Source of the DNA: JANRKF01 sp964519595
GTDB lineage: Bacteria; Pseudomonadota; Alphaproteobacteria; Rickettsiales; SXRF01
Direction of reading: 5' to 3'
DNA: 8,505 nt
Assembly: GCA_964519595.1 (NCBI GenBank)
Contig: CAZFJN010000058.1
Coordinates: 1 to 8,505, forward strand
This document shows, in pieces, positions 1 through 4,607 of the stretch (position 1 is the stretch's first letter; each line of letters starts with the position of its first letter). The translations under genes were made by a program, and so were the position numbers. Under the pieces are notes generated by a model. The model did no database searches and was not told the origin of the DNA. It saw only the letters and a program-made list of their open reading frames with translations.

Positions 1-1374
1 GAATACAAATCCCATCAACTGCCGTTTTTCCTCTATCTCCGAACTCACAAACAGGTCGTAGGCGTTGGAAGCTATATCCAGCAACGATGACACCGTGAAA
101 GCGAAAGTTTCATCCGCCTTCGTGTGTCCATGCAGCCTTTCGTTTAACTGGTGCATTTTTACACTGAGCGTTGACGCGATTTCGTCGTATTCCTCCTTAG
201 TAATACTTCCATCAAGCCGCATATTAAGCGCGTTATCCTTTCTTTTTTTGACTAGGTCATAGTCTTTGCGGATTTGTGCGATGGCGTTAAATTGATGCTC
301 TTTCTCAGCTTCTACGCTATTTTTCAGATCACCTTTAATCGTTGCCAGCAGATTTTCTGGAACACGGATTGTTTTGAAGGCATCCTGCACCTGCTCCAGT
401 ATGACCTCCTCGCGCATGGTGTAACACTCGCATTTGCCCTGCGATTTGGTCGGGCGCAGGTAGCGATATTTACCTTTCTTCATTTCGGTGGAAAAAGCGC
501 AATCACAATCAGCGCAATATAGCATTCCACGAAACAGGAAGCCTTTTCCGCCATAGGTGAATGGCTTTTTATTATGACCTAGCCGCACTGCTTCGCAGCG
601 GTCGAATAACTCCATTGAAATGATTGGCTCATACACATGAGGACGCAAGCTGCCCTTAACACGCATAATGCCGCAGTAAAAAGGATTCTGTAGCAAGTGG
701 TGAACTTGGCTTTTTGCAACTAGCTTGCCACTTTTTTTATTGGTAAGCCCCCATTGATGCGCTCGCCTTGCCACCTCCTGCACGCTGACTGTGCCCGTTG
801 CGTAATCCTCAAACATTTTTCGGACTATGAAGGCGCGTTCTTTGTCTATGATAACAGTGCGTTTGTTTTGGATAGAATCAAAATCATTCCAGTAACCAAG
901 CGGTGCTGGACCAGCCCATTCTCCTTTGCTAATTTTATATTGATATGAGCGTTTTACGTTATCACTCAAAGCGGCAACATAGGCTTTTGCCATCATTACC
1001 GCGAAATCCCATCGCAATTTATCAGTGCTGCTGGAATTTATGTTAATCACCATTCCTTCGCGGATAAAGTGCAGCTCAATTTTTTCTCTATCAATCAATT
1101 CTTGTAGAATGATGCTTTCCCTAAAACTGCGTTGCATTCTATCTACAGCGTCAACCACTACAGCCACAATCTCACGCTGTGCGTTTATGTAATCCAGCAT
1201 TGCATAGAAATCTTTGCGTTTGCCCTTGGTGGATGATTCTACAATGCGGAAAATTTCCACGACATTGAGATTACGCCGAGCGCAATATTCTAATAAGCGC
1301 GCCTCTTGTGCATCCACAGAATGTCCTTCTTCTTGTTCAGCGGTGGATACACGCGCCAAAATAACTGCCTTCAT
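1..1374 (-). CDS. Large serine recombinase (site-specific integrase), C-terminus beyond window
   Basis: The frame is open from the ATG at 1374 to base 1 (458 codons, no stop), so the 3' end is outside the window. The N-terminus has the serine recombinase signature ILARVSTAEQ, with predicted nucleophile Ser10 and Arg8, and VDRMQRS (75-83 region) supplying the usual arginines. Residues 1-145 are the catalytic domain. About 150-265 matches the Recombinase domain (GYW near 160, LLQNPFYCGIMR near 227-238). A zinc-ribbon segment at 283-320 has Cys287, Cys290, Cys315 and Cys317, followed by a charged coiled-coil stretch (355-415). Such enzymes insert and excise phages and integrative elements at att sites, usually close to their own gene. 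The start is set by GAGGGAG just upstream, and the ATG overlaps the stop of a doubtful upstream ORF (ATGA). Recombinase identity is firm; whether it is active and where its att sites lie are not visible. Confidence 0.95.
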   Translation of the reverse strand, partial: MKAVILARVSTAEQEEGHSVDAQEARLLEYCARRNLNVVEIFRIVESSTKGKRKDFYAMLDYINAQREIVAVVVDAVDRMQRSFRESIILQELIDREKIELHFIREGMVININSSSTDKLRWDFAVMMAKAYVAALSDNVKRSYQYKISKGEWAGPAPLGYWNDFDSIQNKRTVIIDKERAFIVRKMFEDYATGTVSVQEVARRAHQWGLTNKKSGKLVAKSQVHHLLQNPFYCGIMRVKGSLRPHVYEPIISMELFDRCEAVRLGHNKKPFTYGGKGFLFRGMLYCADCDCAFSTEMKKGKYRYLRPTKSQGKCECYTMREEVILEQVQDAFKTIRVPENLLATIKGDLKNSVEAEKEHQFNAIAQIRKDYDLVKKRKDNALNMRLDGSITKEEYDEIASTLSVKMHQLNERLHGHTKADETFAFTVSSLLDIASNAYDLFVSSEIEEKRQLMGFVF

Positions 1375-1622
1375 ACTCCCTCTCTTTTTGTTGTTGAATA
1401 AATGAATTTCGGGAGCTGAAAATGCCCAAGTTTTACCCTGTTTTTCCCTAAAAATTGTCGGTTTTGCACCCCTGAATCACTACTTTTACCCACTTTGGCG
1501 CAAAGCTGATTTTCGCAACGCATCCCAAGAGCCGCAGTTTTTATGGGTTTTTGCGGCGTTTCAGGAATAAGTGAATCCCTAAAAAAAGCGCGCGCGTGCG
1601 CGAGAGGCATTTTGCCGCTCAT
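1371..1622 (-). CDS. Doubtful 83-residue ORF between DUF488 gene and recombinase
   Basis: This open frame starts in an ATGA overlap with the stop of the DUF488 gene and ends in an ATGA overlap with the recombinase start, an arrangement typical of real operon members. Against it, the protein resembles no family I know, has no clear domain and has mixed basic composition. Its DNA also contains a terminator-like hairpin with a T-run, a second inverted repeat and short GGG(T/A)AAAA repeats, which look like non-coding control DNA. No convincing ribosome binding site precedes it. It may be translated only by coupling, or not at all. If it is not a gene, 1375-1618 is a 244-base intergenic control or attachment region. 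Confidence 0.25.
   Translation of the reverse strand: MSGKMPLAHARAFFRDSLIPETPQKPIKTAALGMRCENQLCAKVGKSSDSGVQNRQFLGKNRVKLGHFQLPKFIYSTTKREGV
1431..1491 (-). repeat. Short direct repeats GGG(T/A)AAAA upstream of the recombinase gene
   Basis: Read on the minus strand, GGGTAAAA occurs at 1484-1491 and 1431-1438, and GGGAAAAA at 1441-1448. A looser GGGGTGCAAAA lies at 1462-1472. The starts at 1431 and 1441 are 10 bases apart, and the looser copy falls about two helical turns further on, so several copies could face the same side of the helix. They lie 57-117 bases upstream of the recombinase start. They could be binding sites for a regulator or for the recombinase itself, but each unit is short and A-rich, so chance is possible. 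Confidence 0.3.
1531..1557. repeat. 6-bp inverted repeat with 15-base loop
   Basis: GCCGCA at 1531-1536 and TGCGGC at 1552-1557 are perfect complements, separated by a loop rich in T on the plus strand. It sits in the control-like stretch before the recombinase gene. It has no T-run directly after the stem on either strand, so it is a poor terminator; a protein binding site or an RNA fold is equally possible. Confidence 0.3.
1581..1602 (-). terminator. Terminator-like GC hairpin followed by seven T
   Basis: On the minus strand CGCGC (1602-1598) can pair with GCGCG (1593-1589) across a 4-base loop. One C and then seven T (1587-1581) follow directly. This has the shape of an intrinsic terminator about 20 bases beyond the DUF488 stop, so it may end or attenuate the Rep/DUF488 transcript before the recombinase gene. 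The stem is only 5 bp and the CG alternation allows other registers. Confidence 0.5.
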
Positions 1623-2020
1623 AAAATCATCTCCAGTTGATTAGAATTTTCTTCGGCTGCTGGTGCATATTCAGGGACGCATATTCCCAGCTCTTGTTCA
1701 AACCACTGCGCAATCATGCGGCGGTGACACCATTGCTCTGGCTGGGTTAAATCTTCCCAACATAGCAGCACTGGTTCATGCGGTGCGGTGAGTGCGCACA
1801 GCGTGTCATAAATTTCTTGCGCATTGAGCGGTGCAAGCACTTCGCGGAAGTAACGCTCACGGTATGCCTGCTGGTCAAATTTGTATTGGCGTTCATATAG
1901 CCAAGTGCCTGGGGCAAGTTTTTTGAACAGCCTATATCCTGCTGGCGTATTACGCGGCACACTGCGGCTGACAGAGATTCTGCCTGTGCCGCTATAGGTA
2001 AAATAATTGCTGGTTTTCAT
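1619..2020 (-). CDS. DUF488-family protein
   Basis: The 133-residue product has the DUF488 hallmarks: KLAPGTWLYER near 34-44, LLCWED at 85-90, and WCHRRMIAQWF at 97-107, matching the family's 'LLC.E....CHR' core with Cys87 and the Cys98-His99-Arg100 triad. The biochemical role of DUF488 proteins is not established, though conserved Cys and His suggest catalysis or metal/nucleotide binding. The start is the ATG at 2020, preceded by AGAGGA at a short spacing. It follows rep after 107 bases with no other gene visible, on the same strand, so it probably belongs to the same transcript. A 14-bp sequence shared with the divergent control region (2029-2042) abuts this ribosome binding site. Family assignment is fairly safe; function is unknown. 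Confidence 0.75.
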   Translation of the reverse strand: MKTSNYFTYSGTGRISVSRSVPRNTPAGYRLFKKLAPGTWLYERQYKFDQQAYRERYFREVLAPLNAQEIYDTLCALTAPHEPVLLCWEDLTQPEQWCHRRMIAQWFEQELGICVPEYAPAAEENSNQLEMIL

Positions 2021-2028
2021 GTTTTCCT

Positions 2029-2042
2029 CTTTGCAAGTTTGC
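2029..2042. repeat. 14-bp direct repeat CTTTGCAAGTTTGC, copy 1
   Basis: An exact second copy lies at 4219-4232 in the divergent control region. This copy abuts and overlaps the AGAGGA ribosome binding site of the DUF488 gene. CTTTGCAAG and TTTGC read as imperfect tandem near-palindromic units. A shared regulator-binding site is a plausible reading. Confidence 0.45.
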
Positions 2043-2127
2043 TATATTCAACACTAACTTTTTGAACTTATCCGTCCACAAGAATCGACCTCGTTTTGTT
2101 ATTTTTATTATGAATATCAATAGCATA

Positions 2128-3249
2128 TTAGAAACAGTCCGAACTTTTAAGTGGAATGAATTTTTCCAGCGCGGCGGCAACCTCACTGATTCCAAGCAGC
2201 TTATTGCCACTGGGCAGCTTCATTTCCTCAATCTGTTTGCGCAGCCCTTGCCATGTGCGGTCAGAGGTTCCATTCAGCATGATGCGCAAGCCGCGTATGC
2301 CCACGGAACGCGCAACCAATAACGCGCCTGTAAGCTGGAATGTTTTTGATGATTTCAATTCAGGATGCGCGCGGGTGATTGCCCGAAAAATATCTTCTGG
2401 CGCATTTTCAGCAATCGCCAACACATCCCACGCTGCCATTATCTGCTGCCAATAATGCTGCAAAATTTTCTTCGATACGGTTTCGCTGAATAATGCCTCC
2501 AGCGTCATTTCACCTTGCCAGCCGATAATTTTCAGAATGGCTTTTAGGGAGGTGCGCTTAACAAAGCGGATTTCCAGCCTCAGGACTTCGCAGGGCTTGG
2601 ATTTCTTAATCTGCTGAAGGAATGTATGCTGCGTATCATAATCACGCTCAATACCGCGTTTTGGGCTTATTCTGGCTTGCTGCAAATCCGCCCACTTATC
2701 GTAAATAGCAATCTCATACGCATTGGCATGATATTTTACCGCAATGCCGCCATTGATAAAAACCGTGCGGTTGATGTCCAGCCGCTTGCTGATATTTGCC
2801 TTTTGCAATTCAGTGATAATCATCGAGCAGGTAGCATACTTGCCAAGCATGATATTTTTGGAATAGTGAATTGCCGAAACATTTGCTTTGAGCAAATCTT
2901 GATGGCTTGTATTTACTCCCATTTCTTGCAACCGCCAGAAAAGCAGCCAAGCTACCTTGCTCAGATCTGCGCCGCCCAGTTCTTCAAAATTATTGCCATA
3001 AACCAGTTTTGGCAGCGATGCCTCAATACGCAGCGAGATAATCGCACCATATTGTGTGGGGATGCGCGAAAGCGTCAGGCGCGGAAAGTATTGGTCTTTG
3101 CTTTTGATATGCTGCGTGCAGGCAATTCTGCCTTTGATGATTTTGCCACTGGTCAGGATTTTTGCCGATGGTGTAAATTTGTTCGGCTCAATAATCGTGA
3201 ACTGGTTGCTATTTAGCGTTATTGCCACGGTGTCTAACATCTGCATCAT
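2128..3249 (-). CDS. Phage/plasmid replication initiator, gene II/X family
   Basis: The 373-residue product matches the replication proteins of filamentous phages (pII) and related plasmids. LRIEASLPKLVYGNN at 73-87 aligns with the pII segment VEIKASPAKVLQGHN. It is followed by the conserved helix around DLSKVAWLLFWRL (95-107) and by VSAIHYSKN (124-132). AIYDKWADL (181-189) may hold the catalytic Tyr/Lys, and LRLEIRF (223-229) is the usual late strand. The C-terminal half (about 255-345) fits the Phage_X part. Family members nick the plus-strand origin and start rolling-circle synthesis. Its length is close to phage pII (about 410). The start at 3249 has GAAGGA 8-10 bases upstream; the ATG at 3240 is an alternative. 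It follows the truncated spoVG-like gene by 34 bases. It suggests a rolling-circle replicon phase for the element; the nick site was not identified. Confidence 0.85.
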   Translation of the reverse strand: MMQMLDTVAITLNSNQFTIIEPNKFTPSAKILTSGKIIKGRIACTQHIKSKDQYFPRLTLSRIPTQYGAIISLRIEASLPKLVYGNNFEELGGADLSKVAWLLFWRLQEMGVNTSHQDLLKANVSAIHYSKNIMLGKYATCSMIITELQKANISKRLDINRTVFINGGIAVKYHANAYEIAIYDKWADLQQARISPKRGIERDYDTQHTFLQQIKKSKPCEVLRLEIRFVKRTSLKAILKIIGWQGEMTLEALFSETVSKKILQHYWQQIMAAWDVLAIAENAPEDIFRAITRAHPELKSSKTFQLTGALLVARSVGIRGLRIMLNGTSDRTWQGLRKQIEEMKLPSGNKLLGISEVAAALEKFIPLKSSDCF

Positions 3250-3250
3250 C

Positions 3251-3264
3251 CGTTACATCCTTCA
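3251..3264 (-). repeat. Shared translation-start leader TGAAGGATGTAACG, copy at rep
   Basis: The 14 bases directly before the rep start (one base between) are identical to those before the 134-residue gene (4128-4141), with the ATG at the same distance. The block contains the Shine-Dalgarno GAAGGA, so it supports both chosen starts. The identity extends beyond what a ribosome binding site needs. Confidence 0.6.
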
Positions 3265-3283
3265 ATTTTTTAGTTATTGCTTC

Positions 3284-3505
3284 CTAAATGCGCAGCCCAA
3301 GCTCTTTGCTGATTGGGTGAAAAATCGGGAATTCAAATTTCCCGCTTATTTTTGATGGGTAGGTCAGGCGGTATCCGCTCCCATCACGCTTTGCATGAAT
3401 GGCAATGCTGCTGAGTAAAAGCTGCTCCTCCAGCACAATATCGGCAAAGGCAACCATGCCGCCAACAGGGCGGATGCGCGTAATTTTAACTCTGGTGATT
3501 TTCAT
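3284..3505 (-). CDS. SpoVG-family protein, cut short by an in-frame TAG
   Basis: Residues 1-73 follow the SpoVG family closely: MKITRVKITRI at the start, a central AFADIVLEEQLLLSSIAIH, YRLTYPSK (45-52) and FHPISKELGLRI (62-73) matching the family's 'AMPS' and 'AHPINS...KI' segments. SpoVG proteins are small nucleic-acid-binding regulators. A TAG at 3284-3286 ends the frame where other members have a Gln (KIQDAV against RI-stop-EAI). The reading frame after it continues as EAITKKLKDVTD for 24 codons to another stop, giving 97 codons' worth in total, the usual family length. A single CAG-to-TAG change would explain this. The start at 3505 is preferred over an in-frame ATG 30 bases upstream because it gives the family N-terminus and follows AGAAGA. 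It overlaps the upstream 57-residue gene by 20 bases. It may be a decaying gene, a tolerated truncation or a readthrough product. Confidence 0.8.
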   Translation of the reverse strand: MKITRVKITRIRPVGGMVAFADIVLEEQLLLSSIAIHAKRDGSGYRLTYPSKISGKFEFPIFHPISKELGLRI

Positions 3506-3659
3506 GTTGTTTCTTCTGTTTGTTGCGCTGGTCAACTTTTACGAGCACCTTAAAAAAGCCGATAAGCGCACGCTCAGCTTCCGCCATCTCATAGGCAGTT
3601 AGCGGCTCATCGTATAGCTCTTGAATAGCTGCGTGGGTTGTGTTGTTTTTTGTGTCCAT
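3486..3659 (-). CDS. Small protein of unknown function, 57 residues
   Basis: The frame runs from the ATG at 3659 to a TAA at 3486-3488 and overlaps the spoVG-like start by 20 bases, as expected for coupled translation. The product is predicted largely helical, with an acidic amphipathic centre (ELYDEPLTAYEMAEAERALIGFFKVLVK, about 14-41, of which no part matches a family I recognise) and a basic, glutamine-rich tail. No Shine-Dalgarno is seen before the ATG, which weakens the call. Position between two clear operon genes, same strand and coupling favour a real gene, perhaps a small regulator of the replicon. Function not assigned. Confidence 0.5.
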   Translation of the reverse strand: MDTKNNTTHAAIQELYDEPLTAYEMAEAERALIGFFKVLVKVDQRNKQKKQHENHQS

Positions 3660-3721
3660 GCAACAAATTTAGCGAGGCATGGATTCGCTGTCGCAGTAGC
3701 GTCAGAAGATTGCAGAGCAAT

Positions 3722-4126
3722 TCAGAACACTTCCTCAAACTTCATTGTGGGGTCTTGCAGTACCCAAGAGTAACGTAGAGGGATGTCTGTTTCCAAAATC
3801 TCTTTGCGCAGATAGATATGACGCTTGGAAACATCAAAAAATAACTGGCGCAGCGTGCCAGAAAATCCAAACGCCCTGACAAATTCATGCAAAGTTTTGC
3901 GCAAGGGTTCGCGGGTGGCGTTGGCTTCAATTTCATCCAGCGTGATGATGCGATAGGGATTTTCAATTATGTAGCTGAACACCAAATCATTTTGCCCATT
4001 GAAATTCAGCCGCGCAAGCACTCGCTTGTCATTCAGCAAAATCTGATGCGTGACCCGTGAATAATCCACCCACCCAATCGGGGCGAACATCTGCTTTTGC
4101 AATTTTTGAAACGCGCTTTGCGCCAT
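3722..4126 (-). CDS. Unknown protein, possible winged-helix DNA-binding protein, 134 residues
   Basis: This is the first gene of the minus-strand operon. I do not recognise the family. Its layout suggests a winged helix at 47-109: helix DLVFSYIIEN, then TLDEIEAN, a likely recognition helix around LRKTLHEFVRAFG (75-87), and a strand pair FFDVSKRHIYLRKEI (96-110). That would fit a replicon copy-number or transcription regulator, but this is inference from predicted secondary structure only. The start at 4126 has GAAGGA about 8 bases upstream in the same leader block found before rep. A TATAAT promoter lies about 40 bases upstream. The 62 bases after its stop hold small inverted repeats but no clear terminator, so the downstream genes are probably cotranscribed. 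Confidence 0.75.
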   Translation of the reverse strand: MAQSAFQKLQKQMFAPIGWVDYSRVTHQILLNDKRVLARLNFNGQNDLVFSYIIENPYRIITLDEIEANATREPLRKTLHEFVRAFGFSGTLRQLFFDVSKRHIYLRKEILETDIPLRYSWVLQDPTMKFEEVF

Positions 4127-4127
4127 G

Positions 4128-4141
4128 CGTTACATCCTTCA
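4128..4141 (-). repeat. Shared translation-start leader TGAAGGATGTAACG, copy at 134-residue gene
   Basis: This is identical to 3251-3264 and placed at the same distance from the start codon. It contains the GAAGGA ribosome binding site. Its TTACATCC core (plus-strand sense, 4130-4137) also forms one arm of an inverted repeat with 4161-4168. Confidence 0.6.
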
Positions 4142-4168
4142 TTCATTACAACTTTCTGCTGGATGTAA
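4130..4168. promoter_or_regulatory. 8-bp inverted repeat around the minus-strand transcription start, possible operator
   Basis: TTACATCC at 4130-4137 and GGATGTAA at 4161-4168 are perfect complements 23 bases apart. The right arm touches the last base of the -10 box (4168-4173), so most or all of that arm precedes or spans the expected transcript start near 4161. That fits a DNA operator better than an RNA hairpin. A third copy of the half-site lies before rep (3253-3260). Confidence 0.35.
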
Positions 4169-4195
4169 TTATAGCGGCAACGACAAAAGAATGAA
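4168..4195 (-). promoter_or_regulatory. Putative sigma-70-type promoter of the mobility/replication operon
   Basis: Read on the minus strand, TTCATT (4195-4190) and a perfect TATAAT (4173-4168) are separated by 16 bases. The -35 box matches TTGACA poorly. The start point would fall near 4161, giving a leader of about 35 bases to the 134-residue gene. Confidence 0.55.
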
Positions 4196-4218
4196 GTAAT
4201 TTCTCAATTAATTCAATA

Positions 4219-4232
4219 CTTTGCAAGTTTGC
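4219..4232. repeat. 14-bp direct repeat CTTTGCAAGTTTGC, copy 2
   Basis: Exact match to 2029-2042. Here it continues as AAAC, completing a second palindromic unit TTTGCAAA (4228-4235). It lies about 24 bases upstream of the -35 box of the minus-strand promoter, a usual place for an activator or repressor site. Confidence 0.45.
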
Positions 4233-4239
4233 AAACACG

Positions 4240-4273
4240 GATACGGTATCGAATACGGTATGCGATAGGGTAT
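4240..4273. repeat. Three tandem 9-bp repeats with exact 12-bp period, likely operator or iterons
   Basis: ATACGGTAT at 4241-4249 and 4253-4261, and ATAGGGTAT at 4265-4273, start exactly 12 bases apart. Each ATAC-G-GTAT unit is itself palindromic about its centre, and the first extends to GATACGGTATC (4240-4250). Ribbon-helix-helix repressors often bind such closely spaced short sites, and one is encoded from 4423. A Rep-binding iteron array is the alternative, because the rep operon starts on the other side. Confidence 0.6.
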
Positions 4274-4341
4274 ATTTTGAGGCTGGATAACGCTCTTCGT
4301 TTATTCGTTGCGAAAAAACCATGCGAAAGAAAGACAAAACC

Positions 4342-4368
4342 TTGACGTTTGATTTTATTGCATAAAAA
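4342..4368 (+). promoter_or_regulatory. Weak candidate promoter of the restriction-modification operon
   Basis: TTGACG (4342-4347) matches five of six bases of the -35 consensus. The best -10 within range is TAAAAA (4363-4368), at a short 15-base spacing. A small inverted repeat TTGCA/TGCAA overlaps it (around 4358-4376). The -10 assignment is uncertain, but transcription of 4423 onwards must begin in this region. Confidence 0.3.
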
Positions 4369-4422
4369 TGGTGCAAAATACACCACTGTCTTCTATGCTC
4401 GCATCAACCTAGGGAGAAACTC

Positions 4423-4605
4423 ATGGCAACGAAACGAAAAAAGACTGTCCGTTCCTCTGTAATTTTACCAGAAGAGCAATATAAGCAAGTTGAAATTATT
4501 TCCGAAGCCAATGATGTTTCTGTCGCTTGGGTTATCAGGCTGGCAATTACGGAGTTGCTAAATAAACCATCGGCTATTGCCAACTTAAAATTAAAGCGGA
4601 AATAA
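4423..4605 (+). CDS. Ribbon-helix-helix (CopG/Arc-type) DNA-binding protein
   Basis: The 60-residue product has a basic N-terminus (ATKRKKTVR), a short strand RSSVILPEEQYKQ that would pair in the dimer to contact DNA, helix one (about 17-29), a turn NDVSV, and helix two VAWVIRLAITELLNK (34-48). This is the standard ribbon-helix-helix fold, acting as a dimeric repressor. AGGGAG (4411-4416) sits 6 bases before the ATG. Only 2 bases separate its stop from hsdM, so it is the operon's first gene. It probably autoregulates the restriction-modification operon through the 12-bp-period repeats at 4240-4273, much as control proteins or antitoxin-type repressors do. The partner operator is inferred, the fold is fairly clear. 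Confidence 0.8.
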   Translation: MATKRKKTVRSSVILPEEQYKQVEIISEANDVSVAWVIRLAITELLNKPSAIANLKLKRK

Positions 4606-4607
4606 TT

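Noticed and set aside
65..948. Plus-strand open frames at 65-262, 274-522 and 754-948
   Set aside because: All are antisense shadows of the serine recombinase, whose frame is open throughout.
2626..3216. 196-codon open frame on the plus strand
   Set aside because: It lies wholly antisense to the well-supported rep gene, has no family resemblance, and reads as a shadow of it.
3506..3535. Upstream ATG for the SpoVG-like protein
   Set aside because: It adds ten residues not found in the family, and the MKIT start at 3505 has its own weak AGAAGA.
3709..3721. Perfect 5-bp inverted repeat ATTGC/GCAAT with 3-base loop after the 134-residue gene
   Set aside because: No T-run follows on the minus strand, so it does not look like a terminator, and a repeat this short is common by chance.
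4146..4376. 76-codon minus-strand open frame in the divergent control region
   Set aside because: It covers the TATAAT promoter, the 12-bp repeats and the 14-bp repeat, and has no recognisable protein features or ribosome binding site.
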